Shown here in pieces: positions 24,784 to 33,776 of a DNA stretch of 62,133 nt (its first letter is position 1; every line of letters begins with the position of its first letter). The translations under genes were made by a program, and so were the position numbers. This DNA comes from RGIG3159 sp045640565 (GTDB lineage: Bacteria; Bacillota; Clostridia; Oscillospirales; Oscillospiraceae): contig JAZUFG010000062.1 in assembly GCA_045640565.1 (NCBI GenBank), positions 1 through 62,133 of the forward strand. Direction: 5' to 3'. The notes below the pieces were generated by a model. That model ran no database searches, had not been told where the DNA came from, and worked only from the letters and a program-made list of their open reading frames with translations.

Positions 24784-24796
24784 GTTTTCCTCCTGC

Positions 24797-25594
24797 TTAT
24801 TTTCCGAGTATCTTCTGCTCCAGGCTGTCAGGGTTTTGGATCCCCAGCATTTCGCACATGACCCCATAGTATTCCGGGTTTCCGCTGGTGCGGATATCCA
24901 GGGTATGCCGGTCCTTTTCCTGCAGGAGCTCTTCTTTCGCAAGCCAGGTTTTTATAGCCTTTGCCATTTCCAATGCAGGGTCAATGAAAGTGACCCCAGG
25001 GGCACAGGCTTCAAATTGATCCCGGACAATGGGGTAATGGGTACAGCCCAGAATTACATGATTTGGCTGTCCCTGTTTTGCTAAATCCGCCATGTTGGCA
25101 GTAACATTTTCGGGGACTTCATCAAAGCGGCCGCTGTCCAGAAGGGTAGCCAGCATGTGGTTTCCGGCACCGTAAACAGTCACACTCGGGTCCTGTTCCT
25201 GAATGAGCTTTTTATACCAGCCTGTCTTGATCGTAAAATCTGTGGCCACGATGCCCACTTCCTTCAGGCCGAGATCAATGACACGCTGAGCTCCTGCTGC
25301 CACAATGCTGAATATTTTTGTCTTTCGTTCCGGCGCGTAAACATCGTAAAGGGTGGAGAGGGTATTGCAGGCAACGGCAATGGCCTTCACCTCGTTCTCC
25401 TCCATGAAATCCAGAATATTGTTCATCAGCCGGAGAATTTCCGGCTTTTCCTTATTTCCGTAGGGGACATTGGCGGAGTCTCCGAAATAGAGAATATCTT
25501 CGCCGGGTAAAAGATTCTGAAGTTGGCGCACCACCGTAAGGCCGCCCACACCGGAATCCAGAACGCCGATTTTCTTTTTCGCGGAATCTTTCAT
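24797..25594 (-). CDS. murI: Glutamate racemase
   Basis: 265 residues. It starts KKIGVLDSGVGGLTVVRQL and has both catalytic cysteines, in VACNTLSTLYD and LGCTHYPIV. The enzyme converts L- to D-glutamate for peptidoglycan synthesis in the cytoplasm. The ATG at 25594 is placed by GGAGG eight bases upstream. First gene of a two-gene operon with the M15 carboxypeptidase and preceded by a TTGCTT-N17-TATACT promoter. Confidence 0.96.
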   Translation of the reverse strand: MKDSAKKKIGVLDSGVGGLTVVRQLQNLLPGEDILYFGDSANVPYGNKEKPEILRLMNNILDFMEENEVKAIAVACNTLSTLYDVYAPERKTKIFSIVAAGAQRVIDLGLKEVGIVATDFTIKTGWYKKLIQEQDPSVTVYGAGNHMLATLLDSGRFDEVPENVTANMADLAKQGQPNHVILGCTHYPIVRDQFEACAPGVTFIDPALEMAKAIKTWLAKEELLQEKDRHTLDIRTSGNPEYYGVMCEMLGIQNPDSLEQKILGK

Positions 25595-25631
25595 CGTGAT
25601 TGCCTCCGAACAATCAATTTTTATTATGTAT

Positions 25632-25660
25632 AGTATACTCCTGCTTTTTCTTGGAAGCAA
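25632..25660 (-). promoter_or_regulatory. murI promoter
   Basis: Minus-strand -35 TTGCTT (25655-25660), -10 TATACT (25632-25637), 17-bp spacer. Confidence 0.8.
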
Positions 25661-25663
25661 GTC

Positions 25664-25692
25664 TTGTGCGGTGAATTTTCCTGTGCTATAAT
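25664..25692 (+). promoter_or_regulatory. Promoter of the hydrolase/membrane fusion gene
   Basis: -35 TTGTGC (25664-25669), extended -10 TGCTATAAT with TATAAT at 25687-25692, 17-bp spacer; back to back with the murI promoter. Confidence 0.8.
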
Positions 25693-25735
25693 CGCCTTAT
25701 CAAAGGGGTATTTTACCCCGAAAACGGGAGGAAAT

Positions 25736-27754
25736 ATGAAGAAAAACGCAAAGCACATCATCTCCCTGCTGGCGCTTTTGCTTGTTGCCTTTCTCTGCAT
25801 GTCCCTTGCAAACGGAATTCAGCGTGGGCATGGAGCAATTGAAGTAACAGAGGGCTATATTCAGGCCGAAAACTTGGAGAACGGAGATATTTATTATAAG
25901 CTCTATTCCCCCAAAACCGCCACGGAGGAGAATCCTGCGCCGGCGGTCCTCTTGCTGCATGGCTATCAGAACGATCATGAGACCTGTGCTGCCTATTGTA
26001 TTGAATTGGCCCGCCGGGGAGCCGTTGTGATGGCAATTGACGAATTCGGTCACGGTGCCACAAAACCCGGCATGCTGAACCGGGGTTATGTGAACCATAA
26101 GGTCACCGTGAACTACGGCGAAGAAAGTGAAGAAGCAGGAACCTTCGTTACCGTGGGAGGAGCCCAACGCTACCGTCTCATGATGAACTTCTCCAATCTT
26201 TCCTTCTTTGATGAGAAATATACAAAGGACGATGCCGGAAACACCCTGACGGACAGCTCCATGGGCGGAATTGACGCCTATGCAGTTCTGGCTGCCAATC
26301 CTGCCGTTGACCCGGAACGGATCGCCGTCAGCGGCCATTCCATGGGAACCTGGGCATCCTGGACGGTCACAGCTGCCTATGCCGGCGCAAAGGATGACGA
26401 GGGGAGAGATATCAGCCCCAAGGCTACCGTTCTTCAGTGCGGTGAACTTTTCAGAAAGTCGGTATATGACTCTGAGAATATTTATTTCAACAATGTTCTC
26501 TTGCTTCAGGCAAAATATGATGAGTTCAGCTATTTCAGAGATTATCAAAATACGGTGACCGATGAACTGCTGACCTCGGAGCTTCGGACGGAATTCCTGG
26601 GCTGCAGCCCTGCGGAAGCCGCCTGGAATACCACATTCGGTTCTTTTGAGGAGGGAACTGCCAGAAGGATCGAACTCCTGAATACCAATCACCGTCTGAC
26701 CACCCATAATCGCGACGGGCTTGCGGCTGCGCTGACCTGGTTTGACGGAGCAATCGATTTGCCCGAAGAACTGGATCCTCAGGATCAGGTAGCGATGACC
26801 AAAGAAGTCCTGGTCCTAATCGCCATGATTGCGGCGGTCGCTTCCATTTTGCCCCTTATGGAGCTCTTGCTCACAACGAAATTCTTTTCCAAGGTCGCTC
26901 AGCCTCTTCCGCCCAAGGGTGGGATCAAGAAGAAGGGCGCTTGGGTTCGGGGTGCAGTCATAACCGTTATTTTGGCCGGTATGAGCTACCCCTTCATGAC
27001 GCAGCTGGGTCATGGACTTCTTCCGCTGCCGGAAAATATTTTCAGAATGACGGTCGGCAACGGCTTCGTAAGCTGGTATTTGCTCCTTATCTTGATCATG
27101 ATCTTTACTACGGAACTGAACCGGGTGAAAGAGCGCAAAAAGGGAAAGGTCCTCAGTTATTATTCCATGGGCCTTGGTTCGGAGGAACGTCCCACCCACA
27201 TTGCCTGGGACTTAATGGGACGGAGTGCGCTTTTGACTCTTTGCATGATGCTCTTCCTCTATCTGCAGGTTCTTCTTTACGATTTACTCTTCGCTCTGGA
27301 TCTGCGTTTCATCTGGCCCTTCTTTAAGACCTTTACATGGGCAAGGCTTGGCCAGTTCTGCGTGTATATTTTGGTTTTTGCCCTCTTCTATCTTTTGAAT
27401 AACAGCAAGATTTTTGCTTCCCTGCGAACTGCAGGGACTTACGAACCCGGAATCAAGGGCTTCCTTCGCTGCTGGTGGCGCTATGCTCTGGTGATGGTAG
27501 GAGGAACGGTGCTGATTGCGCTGATTGAGTACATTCCCTTCTTTATGGGAATCGGGCCCGGTGCCGATCTGCTGTTCGGCTCGACCTTCGGAGGACCTTT
27601 CATGTCTCTTTTGATTCTCTTTGGTCCCCAGGTCATCGCTTTCAGCCTGATCTGCACAAAGATCTATCGGAGAACCGGTTCCGTCTTTACCGGAGCATTT
27701 ACCGTTGCGGCTATTGCCTGCTGGATCGTTACCGGCGGTTCCGCGATGTTATGA
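25736..27754 (+). CDS. Alpha/beta-hydrolase domain fused to a multi-spanning membrane domain
   Basis: 672 residues. An N-terminal membrane segment (6-24) anchors an extracytoplasmic alpha/beta hydrolase (about 40-350). It has AVLLLHGYQNDHETC (oxyanion region) and nucleophile Ser near 202 in AVSGHSMGTWAS; a His in TNHRLTTHN could complete the triad. The C-terminal ~320 residues hold about seven or eight helices with no recognised family. Such fusions may act on lipids, acyl groups or cell-wall esters, but nothing in the sequence fixes the substrate. Start at ATG 25736 after GGGAGG. Monocistronic, ending at a strong terminator. Confidence 0.75.
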   Translation: MKKNAKHIISLLALLLVAFLCMSLANGIQRGHGAIEVTEGYIQAENLENGDIYYKLYSPKTATEENPAPAVLLLHGYQNDHETCAAYCIELARRGAVVMAIDEFGHGATKPGMLNRGYVNHKVTVNYGEESEEAGTFVTVGGAQRYRLMMNFSNLSFFDEKYTKDDAGNTLTDSSMGGIDAYAVLAANPAVDPERIAVSGHSMGTWASWTVTAAYAGAKDDEGRDISPKATVLQCGELFRKSVYDSENIYFNNVLLLQAKYDEFSYFRDYQNTVTDELLTSELRTEFLGCSPAEAAWNTTFGSFEEGTARRIELLNTNHRLTTHNRDGLAAALTWFDGAIDLPEELDPQDQVAMTKEVLVLIAMIAAVASILPLMELLLTTKFFSKVAQPLPPKGGIKKKGAWVRGAVITVILAGMSYPFMTQLGHGLLPLPENIFRMTVGNGFVSWYLLLILIMIFTTELNRVKERKKGKVLSYYSMGLGSEERPTHIAWDLMGRSALLTLCMMLFLYLQVLLYDLLFALDLRFIWPFFKTFTWARLGQFCVYILVFALFYLLNNSKIFASLRTAGTYEPGIKGFLRCWWRYALVMVGGTVLIALIEYIPFFMGIGPGADLLFGSTFGGPFMSLLILFGPQVIAFSLICTKIYRRTGSVFTGAFTVAAIACWIVTGGSAML

Positions 27755-27763
27755 TTATTTAAG

Positions 27764-27802
27764 AAAATCGGTCCGCAGGGCTTGCCTTGCGGACCGATTT
27801 TT
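27764..27802 (+). terminator. Terminator of the hydrolase/membrane fusion gene
   Basis: 14-bp stem AAAATCGGTCCGCA/TGCGGACCGATTTT followed by T and A/T-rich sequence. Confidence 0.85.
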
Positions 27803-27903
27803 ATTTTGATGCGGTTTTCAGAAGAAAAAGGTAAATAAGCGGCAGTCAACTGCACAGATATTTCAAAACAATCACAAAAATTACGAAAAATTACAAATTT
27901 CTC

Positions 27904-27932
27904 TTTACAAGTGACAAAACCTGTGCTATATT
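27904..27932 (+). promoter_or_regulatory. Promoter of the DHHW-like gene
   Basis: -35 TTTACA (27904-27909), extended -10 TGCTATATT with TATATT at 27927-27932, 17-bp spacer. Confidence 0.7.
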
Positions 27933-27993
27933 CAACGGAGAATGAATAGGGGGAGTCTGTATTCTTCCCGAAAGTTGACCTTGGAGGTTTTAT

Positions 27994-29397
27994 ATGGAAG
28001 CTTTTAAGAATATTTGCGTGAACCTCTGGAGGCTCCTGAAAAAGAGCTTTCGGCGCTATAAGATGATTTATATTGCCGCTGCAGTGGTTATTGTTTTGCT
28101 CATCGGCTGTCTGGTCAGCTGCCACAAGCATACTCCCGGCCCGGCAGCAACCTGCACCGAGCCCCAGCTTTGCACGGAGTGCGGCAAGGTCTTGGCGGAG
28201 CCCTTGGGTCATACTCCCGGTCCGGAGGCCACTTGCTCGGGTCCGCAGCTTTGCACTGTCTGCGGTGAAGTGATCGCTCCCGCCTTGGAGCATACCCTGA
28301 CTTCCGGTTCCTGCACGGAGGACTCTCACTGTACGGTCTGCGGCTATATTGCGAAGTCCGCTTCCGGCCACGATGTGGGAGAAGACGGTGTCTGCAAGGT
28401 CTGCGGTGAACAGATCTGTGCAGCCGGCTGCGAGTATATTAAACCCGGTGCTGACGGCGTTTCTCCTGCCGATGCAGCCGATCTCCTTTCCGAGACTGCC
28501 AACAGCGGCCACTATAACAACAGCATTGATGCCTATTATGCCAGCTACACCCTGGTCTGCGGTGACTATGGCTTGGAGTATGTTCCTGCCAACCGGGACG
28601 GAAGCGAGAATTTTGCGAAGATTCTTTCTGATTTTGCCGAGAAGTACCCCAACCAGAAAGTCTTCTCCATGATCGTTCCCAAAGCTGCTGCTTTCCTGTC
28701 TCCTTCCAACTATGATGATCTCCATGATCCTATTTCCGGCTATATCAATAATACCTACGCAAAGATGACGGATAAGGTCAATACGGTAGATGCCTTCGGT
28801 GCCCTGGAGGCCCATAAGGGCGAATATCTCTATTACCGTTCCGATATTAACTGGACCTCCCTCGGTGCTTATTACGCCACTGCGGAGTTCCTTCGCCAGA
28901 ACGGAATGGCTCCCATGGATCTGGACAGTTATGAAACCGTGATTCAGACGGAGTACACGGGCGCCCTTTATTACTTTGCCAACGAAGACGCCAATCTGAA
29001 GATCAATCAGGACTACACGGTTCTCCGTTATCCCCACACCGGCTATACCTTCCAGTTCAGCTCCGACGCTGAAAAATGGCAGAACGGCAAGGCAATTGAC
29101 TCCACTGCTTTCGGCTATGCTTATGCCTTTATTAACGGTGACCAGCCTCTGAGTGTGATCCGCACGGATAATCATAACGGAAAGACCCTTATGGTCATCA
29201 AGGATTCCTTTGCGAATGCCATGATCCCCTACCTTATTGACTATTATGAGACCGTCGTGATCGTGGATTTCCGTCAGGGCATGAAGAAAACGGAAGAGTT
29301 GGTCAATAAGTACAATGTCAATGATATCCTTCTTGTCTGCAATAACCAGTCCGCCAGTGATTATCAGGACACTTTGAAGTCCGTACTCATGAGCTGA
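27994..29397 (+). CDS. DHHW/AlgJ-like surface protein with Cys-rich zinc-ribbon-like repeats
   Basis: 467 residues. One membrane segment near 24-42 is followed by four Cys-pair repeats (CTECG, CTVCG, CTVCG, CKVCG) spaced by HTPGP-type linkers, about 45-145. The C-terminal ~320 residues match the DHHW family, related to SGNH-fold alginate O-acetylation proteins: RSDINWTSLGAYYA and VIKDSFANAMIPYLIDYYE. In DHHW proteins the first motif normally contains D-x-H-W; here it is D-I-N-W, so a supposedly catalytic His is Asn. It is predicted outside the membrane, perhaps in polysaccharide acylation, but activity is doubtful. Terminator follows. Confidence 0.75.
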   Translation: MEAFKNICVNLWRLLKKSFRRYKMIYIAAAVVIVLLIGCLVSCHKHTPGPAATCTEPQLCTECGKVLAEPLGHTPGPEATCSGPQLCTVCGEVIAPALEHTLTSGSCTEDSHCTVCGYIAKSASGHDVGEDGVCKVCGEQICAAGCEYIKPGADGVSPADAADLLSETANSGHYNNSIDAYYASYTLVCGDYGLEYVPANRDGSENFAKILSDFAEKYPNQKVFSMIVPKAAAFLSPSNYDDLHDPISGYINNTYAKMTDKVNTVDAFGALEAHKGEYLYYRSDINWTSLGAYYATAEFLRQNGMAPMDLDSYETVIQTEYTGALYYFANEDANLKINQDYTVLRYPHTGYTFQFSSDAEKWQNGKAIDSTAFGYAYAFINGDQPLSVIRTDNHNGKTLMVIKDSFANAMIPYLIDYYETVVIVDFRQGMKKTEELVNKYNVNDILLVCNNQSASDYQDTLKSVLMS

Positions 29398-29407
29398 TAA
29401 TAAGAAA

Positions 29408-29441
29408 GATAATGACCTCTTCGGGAAACCGAAGAGGTCAT
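29408..29441. terminator. Bidirectional terminator between DHHW-like and AraC genes
   Basis: 14-bp stem AATGACCTCTTCGG/CCGAAGAGGTCATT, loop GAAA, then TATTATTTC. Confidence 0.85.
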
Positions 29442-29443
29442 TA

Positions 29444-30274
29444 TTATTTCAGTTCGGAGGGCTGAATGCCGAAACGCCTTCGGATTGCCCGGCTGAAGCT
29501 GGAATAATCGCCGAAGCCGCAGCTGCTGGCGGCCAAGCCGCTGGGGCTTCCTTCCCGTATCATTCTGGCGGCAGAGAGGAGGCGACGCATGGTGATATAG
29601 CTGTGAACACTTTCGCCGGTCTGCTGCTTGAAGAGGCGCATGAAATGGTAGCGGCTCAGGAAAACTCTGCCGCAGAGGAAGTCTACAGTCAGATTCTCAT
29701 TTAAGTGGCTGTGGATATAATCCAGACTGGACCGGATCTTTTCGTCATACGCGCCGGTGATGGGCATGGCACCGTTCCAACTGTCCAGACGGTTGACGGC
29801 AACCAAAAGCTGGATCATATAGCTGTCCATCAGGACATCAGCTCCGGGACGCCGGTCACGAAGGCCTGCTTCACAGTGGAGCAGAGCCTTTTGAATTTCT
29901 TCCCGGTCATTCTTTTCCGGAAGCCGATAGCAGCTTTCGGAGGAATAGGAGTCGGAAAATCCGGCCATGAGATCGGCTTTCGGCAGAAGACTTTCAAAAT
30001 ATTCGTGCCGGAGGTAGATGATGATCCGCTCGTAGGGCTCCGAGGAATCGATCCGCACCCTATGGAGTACATGATGCTTCACAAGCAGGACACTTCCGGG
30101 GGCCAGGAGGAACTCTCTGTCCTCCAGAAAATAGCCGACACGCCCGGAGAGAAGAAAGACCAGTTTATCAAAATCATGGAAATGATAGTCCAGCTCCTGA
30201 CCTTCCGTATCATAAAGGTGAAAGAAGCGGTAGTTTTCTTTTAAATAGCCTTTTTGTAAAGGAGTTTCATCCAT
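29444..30274 (-). CDS. AraC-family transcriptional regulator
   Basis: 276 residues. An N-terminal cupin sensing domain contains LDYHFHDFDKLVFLLSG and APGSVLLVKHHVLHRV. The C-terminus has two AraC helix-turn-helices (LTVDFLCGRVFLSRYHFMRLFKQQTG and the CGFGDYSSFSRAIRRRFG signature). The ligand is unknown. The ATG at 30274 has GAGGAGG. The gene is divergent from the dicarboxylate/amino-acid symporter and shares its intergenic region, so it probably regulates that transporter. Confidence 0.88.
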   Translation of the reverse strand: MDETPLQKGYLKENYRFFHLYDTEGQELDYHFHDFDKLVFLLSGRVGYFLEDREFLLAPGSVLLVKHHVLHRVRIDSSEPYERIIIYLRHEYFESLLPKADLMAGFSDSYSSESCYRLPEKNDREEIQKALLHCEAGLRDRRPGADVLMDSYMIQLLVAVNRLDSWNGAMPITGAYDEKIRSSLDYIHSHLNENLTVDFLCGRVFLSRYHFMRLFKQQTGESVHSYITMRRLLSAARMIREGSPSGLAASSCGFGDYSSFSRAIRRRFGIQPSELK

Positions 30275-30301
30275 GTGAGGTCCTCCTCTTCTTTTTTTGT
30301 A

Positions 30302-30330
30302 ATCATATAGCACTTTTTGCAATATTTCAA
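30302..30330 (-). promoter_or_regulatory. Promoter of the AraC regulator
   Basis: Minus-strand -35 TTGAAA (30325-30330), -10 TATGAT (30302-30307), 17-bp spacer. No comparably good promoter is seen for the divergent symporter, which fits an activator-dependent promoter there. Confidence 0.6.
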
Positions 30331-30403
30331 GCATTTTATGCCATATACTATGGAAAATATTGGTATATAATAAAATAAGACTCATATAAAGGAGTGCTTG
30401 GCA

Positions 30404-31636
30404 ATGAAAAATTTTCTGAAGAACAATTGGTTCCTGCTGACCATGATCCTTGGTATTGTTTTGGGAATCCTTGTGGGCTTCCTTTGGGATGGAGCAGGCG
30501 CGTTGGAGCCCCTGGGCACGCTTTTCATCAACATGATGTTCTGCGTTGTCGTGCCCATGGTTTTTGTTTCCATTTCTTCCGCAATCGCAAATATGAAGAG
30601 CGTAAAGCGGGCAGGAAAGTTGATGGGAACTACGATCGCAACCTTTATGGTTACGACGATTATTGCATCCGTCATTATGTATGTCATTGTCCGTCTGATC
30701 AACATTGCTCCTACTGTTGCCATCTTTGAGGAACCCAGTGAGAAGGACATCAATGCTGCGGAATTGATTGTCAATTTCTTTACGGTTTCGGATTTCTCCG
30801 CGCTATGGAGCCGCAGGAATATCCTTCAAATCATCATTGCCGGTATTTTCTTCGGCTTTGGTGTTCAGATGTGCGGCGGTCCGGAAACAAAGGTCGCGGC
30901 CTTGCTGGAAGAGCTGACGAATATCCTCATGAAGGTCATTAAGCTGATAACCTATTACGCACCCATCGGCTTCTTCGGCTTCTTCGCTGCTTTGGTGGCA
31001 GCTCACGGTGCGGATTTCGTTTCCGGCTATGCGAAGGCCATCATCCTTTACTACATTGTTTCATTTGCCTATATGTTCCTGATCTTCCCCATCTATGCCC
31101 GTTTCGGCGGCGGCAAGGGAGCAGCCAAGGTCATGTTCAAGCACCTCTTCCGGCCTGCTGCGGTTGCATTCGGAACCTGTTCCTCCGTGGCGACCATTCC
31201 CACCAATATGGAAGTCTCTGAGGACACCGGCATTTCCAAGGATGTTACGGATATCGTTCTTCCCCTGGGCGCCACCATGAATATGGACGGTTCCGGTATG
31301 AGTGCCATCATCAAAGTGGCCTTCCTCTTCGGAATGTTCGGGCAGAATTTCGCAACCGGCAATGCAATCGTTGCCATCATAGTTGCCACGATTTCTTCTG
31401 TTGCCATGTCCGGTATCCCCGGCGGCGGCGGAACCGGCGAGTTGGTTCTCTGCTCCATGTTCTTCCCGGATCAGCTTGCGTTGGCTTTCCCCATTGCCCT
31501 GGCGATCGGCGATTTGGTGGATCCCCCGGCTACCATGGTCAATGCGGCAGGGGACTATGTTGCTTCCTTCATCGTCTCCCGTTTCAATGACGGAAAGGAT
31601 TGGCTCCAAAAGAAACTGGGCAGGAAAGAACAGTAA
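30404..31636 (+). CDS. Dicarboxylate/amino acid:cation symporter (DAACS family)
   Basis: 410 residues, eight helices and two re-entrant loops as in GltPh. Family signatures: AFGTCSSVATIPTNME (serine-rich hairpin 1), LPLGATMNMDGSG (NMDGS cation/substrate motif in TM7) and SGIPGGGGTGELVL (hairpin 2). It imports glutamate, aspartate, serine or C4-dicarboxylates with Na+ or H+. ATG at 30404 (AAAGGAG 9 nt upstream) preferred to the TTG at 30398. Divergent from, and probably controlled by, the AraC regulator. Confidence 0.92.
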   Translation: MKNFLKNNWFLLTMILGIVLGILVGFLWDGAGALEPLGTLFINMMFCVVVPMVFVSISSAIANMKSVKRAGKLMGTTIATFMVTTIIASVIMYVIVRLINIAPTVAIFEEPSEKDINAAELIVNFFTVSDFSALWSRRNILQIIIAGIFFGFGVQMCGGPETKVAALLEELTNILMKVIKLITYYAPIGFFGFFAALVAAHGADFVSGYAKAIILYYIVSFAYMFLIFPIYARFGGGKGAAKVMFKHLFRPAAVAFGTCSSVATIPTNMEVSEDTGISKDVTDIVLPLGATMNMDGSGMSAIIKVAFLFGMFGQNFATGNAIVAIIVATISSVAMSGIPGGGGTGELVLCSMFFPDQLALAFPIALAIGDLVDPPATMVNAAGDYVASFIVSRFNDGKDWLQKKLGRKEQ

Positions 31637-31658
31637 TTATCTCATATTCTGCAAATAG

Positions 31659-31695
31659 AAAACGCTCCGCGGAAAAATTTCCGCGGAGCGTTTTT
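31659..31695. terminator. Bidirectional terminator between the symporter and proC
   Basis: 17-bp stem AAAACGCTCCGCGGAAA/TTTCCGCGGAGCGTTTT with AA loop. Confidence 0.9.
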
Positions 31696-31705
31696 GGGCT
31701 TAAAT

Positions 31706-32497
31706 TCACTTTCCCAGTTCCAGAGTTCTCCGATAGGCGGCCAGAACGGCATCGGCGGCAGCGGCCCGAAAACCGGATTCTTCCAGTTTCAGAACGCCTG
31801 CAATGGTGCTCCCGCCCGGGGAGCATACCGCGTCTTTCAGTTCGCCGGGCTGCTTTCCGCTTTCCTGCAGAAGCTTTGCGGAGCCAAGGAGCGTTTGCGC
31901 TGCCAGAAGCTGAGCCTGAGCCCGGGGCAGCCCGCAGGCCACACCGCCGTCAGCCAGAGATTCCAGGAAGAGGAAGGCAAAGGCAGGGCCGCAGCCGGAG
32001 ATAGCGGAACCCGCGTCGATCAGCTCCTCCGGAAGGGGGCAGAGCTTTCCGGCGAACTCCATGATTTTGAGGAAGGAGGAAAGCTCTTCTTCCGAGGTGC
32101 CCTCAGAGCAATAGAGAATCGTTCCTTCCCCAACGGAAACAGCCAGGTTGGGCATGATCCGGATGATGGGATAATCCCCGGCCATAGCCTTTATTTTGGA
32201 AACGGAAAGTCCCGCAGCCATGGAAACCAAAAGAAAACGGTCGGCCCGTTTGGCAAGGGAATCCGTTATTTCGCGCAGCATTTCCGCCATGAATTGGGGC
32301 TTCACCCCAAGGAAAATCATGTCGCAGCTTTCGGCCAATTCCCGGATGGAGATAACCTCTGCAGAGATCTTTTGAGCCAGCGCCAGGGCCTTTTCGCTGT
32401 CCTTATCATTCAGATAGATCTGATTACCGCTGGACTTTGCCGCAGAGATTGCCAGTGCGCCGCCCATATTCCCGCATCCGATAAAACCGATTTTCAT
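31706..32497 (-). CDS. proC: Pyrroline-5-carboxylate reductase
   Basis: 263 residues. Rossmann motif MKIGFIGCGNMGGAL at the N-terminus, and the ProC C-terminal signature AVCSPGGSTIAGV. It reduces 1-pyrroline-5-carboxylate to proline with NAD(P)H. The ATG at 32497 is preceded by TGAGG. Last gene of proB-proA-proC, only 10 nt after proA, giving the full glutamate-to-proline route in one operon. Confidence 0.96.
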   Translation of the reverse strand: MKIGFIGCGNMGGALAISAAKSSGNQIYLNDKDSEKALALAQKISAEVISIRELAESCDMIFLGVKPQFMAEMLREITDSLAKRADRFLLVSMAAGLSVSKIKAMAGDYPIIRIMPNLAVSVGEGTILYCSEGTSEEELSSFLKIMEFAGKLCPLPEELIDAGSAISGCGPAFAFLFLESLADGGVACGLPRAQAQLLAAQTLLGSAKLLQESGKQPGELKDAVCSPGGSTIAGVLKLEESGFRAAAADAVLAAYRRTLELGK

Positions 32498-32507
32498 CTT
32501 TTCAGCC

Positions 32508-33767
32508 TCATTTCCGAATTTGTCCGTTTCCTTCAATGATATACTTATAGCTTGTAAGCTCCTCCAGACCCATGGGACCTCTTGCATGCAGCTTTTGAGT
32601 GGAAATGCCCATTTCGCAGCCCAGACCGAAGCAACCGCCGTCTGTAAAACGGGTGGAGACATTGACATATACTGCGGCACTGTCCACGGAGGAGGTGAAA
32701 TATTTCGCCGTATCCGGATTTTCCGTGATAATGGATTCGCTGTGGCCCGTAGAGTGCAGAGCAATATGCTTCACAGCTTCCTGAACGCCGGATACAGTCT
32801 TAACAGCCAGAATATAGTCCAGAAACTCCGTGTCAAAATCCCTTTCCCCGGCGGGGGTTCCGGGAATGATTTTGGCTGCCTCGGGGTCCAAACGCAATTC
32901 CACAGGAATTTTGCCCTCTTCGCGGCGCTTTTCAACCAGGAGTGCCTGCAGCTTGGGGAGGAAGACAGGAGCAATATCTTTCTGAACCAGGCAGCATTCG
33001 CAGGCGTTGCAGACGGAGGGCCTCTGGGTCTTTGCATTCTCTAAGATCAAAAGAGCTTTTTCCTGGTTGGCATCCCCGTCCACATAAACGCTGCAGATTC
33101 CGGTGCCGGTTTCAATGACGGGCACGCTGGCCTGTTCCACGCAGGCGCGGATGAGCCCTGCACCGCCCCGGGGGATCAGCAAGTCCACAAAACCCTTGGC
33201 CTGCATGAGGGCAGTTGCCCCGGCACGGCTGAGGTCATCCAGGATCTGTACGGCATTTTCTGTAATTCCGACCGCTTTCAGCCCCTTTTGCATGGCTTTT
33301 ACGATGGCGTGGGAGGAACGGTAGGCCTCCTTGCCGCCCCGGAGAATGCAGACATTTCCGCTTTTCAGGCAAAGGGCAGCCGCATCGGAGGTTACATTCG
33401 GCCGGCTCTCATAGATAATGGCAACCACGCCCATGGGAACCAAAACCTTGCGGAGGCGCATGCCGCCGGAAATCGTTCGCTCTTCCTTGACCCGTCCGAC
33501 GGGATCCGGGAGGTCCATGAGGGCACGAATGCCCTCTGCCATGCCTGCAATGCGGTCTTCACTGAGGCACAGACGGTCAAGCATGACATCGGAAACGCTG
33601 CCCTTAGCTGCTTCCAGATCCAAGGCGTTTTCTTTCAGAATATTCTCTTTTTCAGCTTCAATGGCATTTGCCATGGCGGCAAGAGCCTCGTTTTTCTTTT
33701 GAGAGGACAGGGAGGCAAGCTCCGCCTTGGCGGCCTTTGCAGCCTGCAATATTTCTTCTGTTTTCAT
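32508..33767 (-). CDS. proA: Glutamate-5-semialdehyde dehydrogenase (gamma-glutamyl phosphate reductase)
   Basis: 419 residues, full length. Aldehyde-dehydrogenase-like fold with NACECCLVQ containing the catalytic Cys, and RRILV-type and EGNGQIRK ends usual for ProA. It makes glutamate semialdehyde from the gamma-glutamyl phosphate delivered by ProB. ATG at 33767 after AAGGAG. It starts 9 nt after proB, consistent with the two enzymes working as a complex. Confidence 0.97.
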   Translation of the reverse strand: MKTEEILQAAKAAKAELASLSSQKKNEALAAMANAIEAEKENILKENALDLEAAKGSVSDVMLDRLCLSEDRIAGMAEGIRALMDLPDPVGRVKEERTISGGMRLRKVLVPMGVVAIIYESRPNVTSDAAALCLKSGNVCILRGGKEAYRSSHAIVKAMQKGLKAVGITENAVQILDDLSRAGATALMQAKGFVDLLIPRGGAGLIRACVEQASVPVIETGTGICSVYVDGDANQEKALLILENAKTQRPSVCNACECCLVQKDIAPVFLPKLQALLVEKRREEGKIPVELRLDPEAAKIIPGTPAGERDFDTEFLDYILAVKTVSGVQEAVKHIALHSTGHSESIITENPDTAKYFTSSVDSAAVYVNVSTRFTDGGCFGLGCEMGISTQKLHARGPMGLEELTSYKYIIEGNGQIRK

Positions 33768-33776
33768 GAATTCTCC

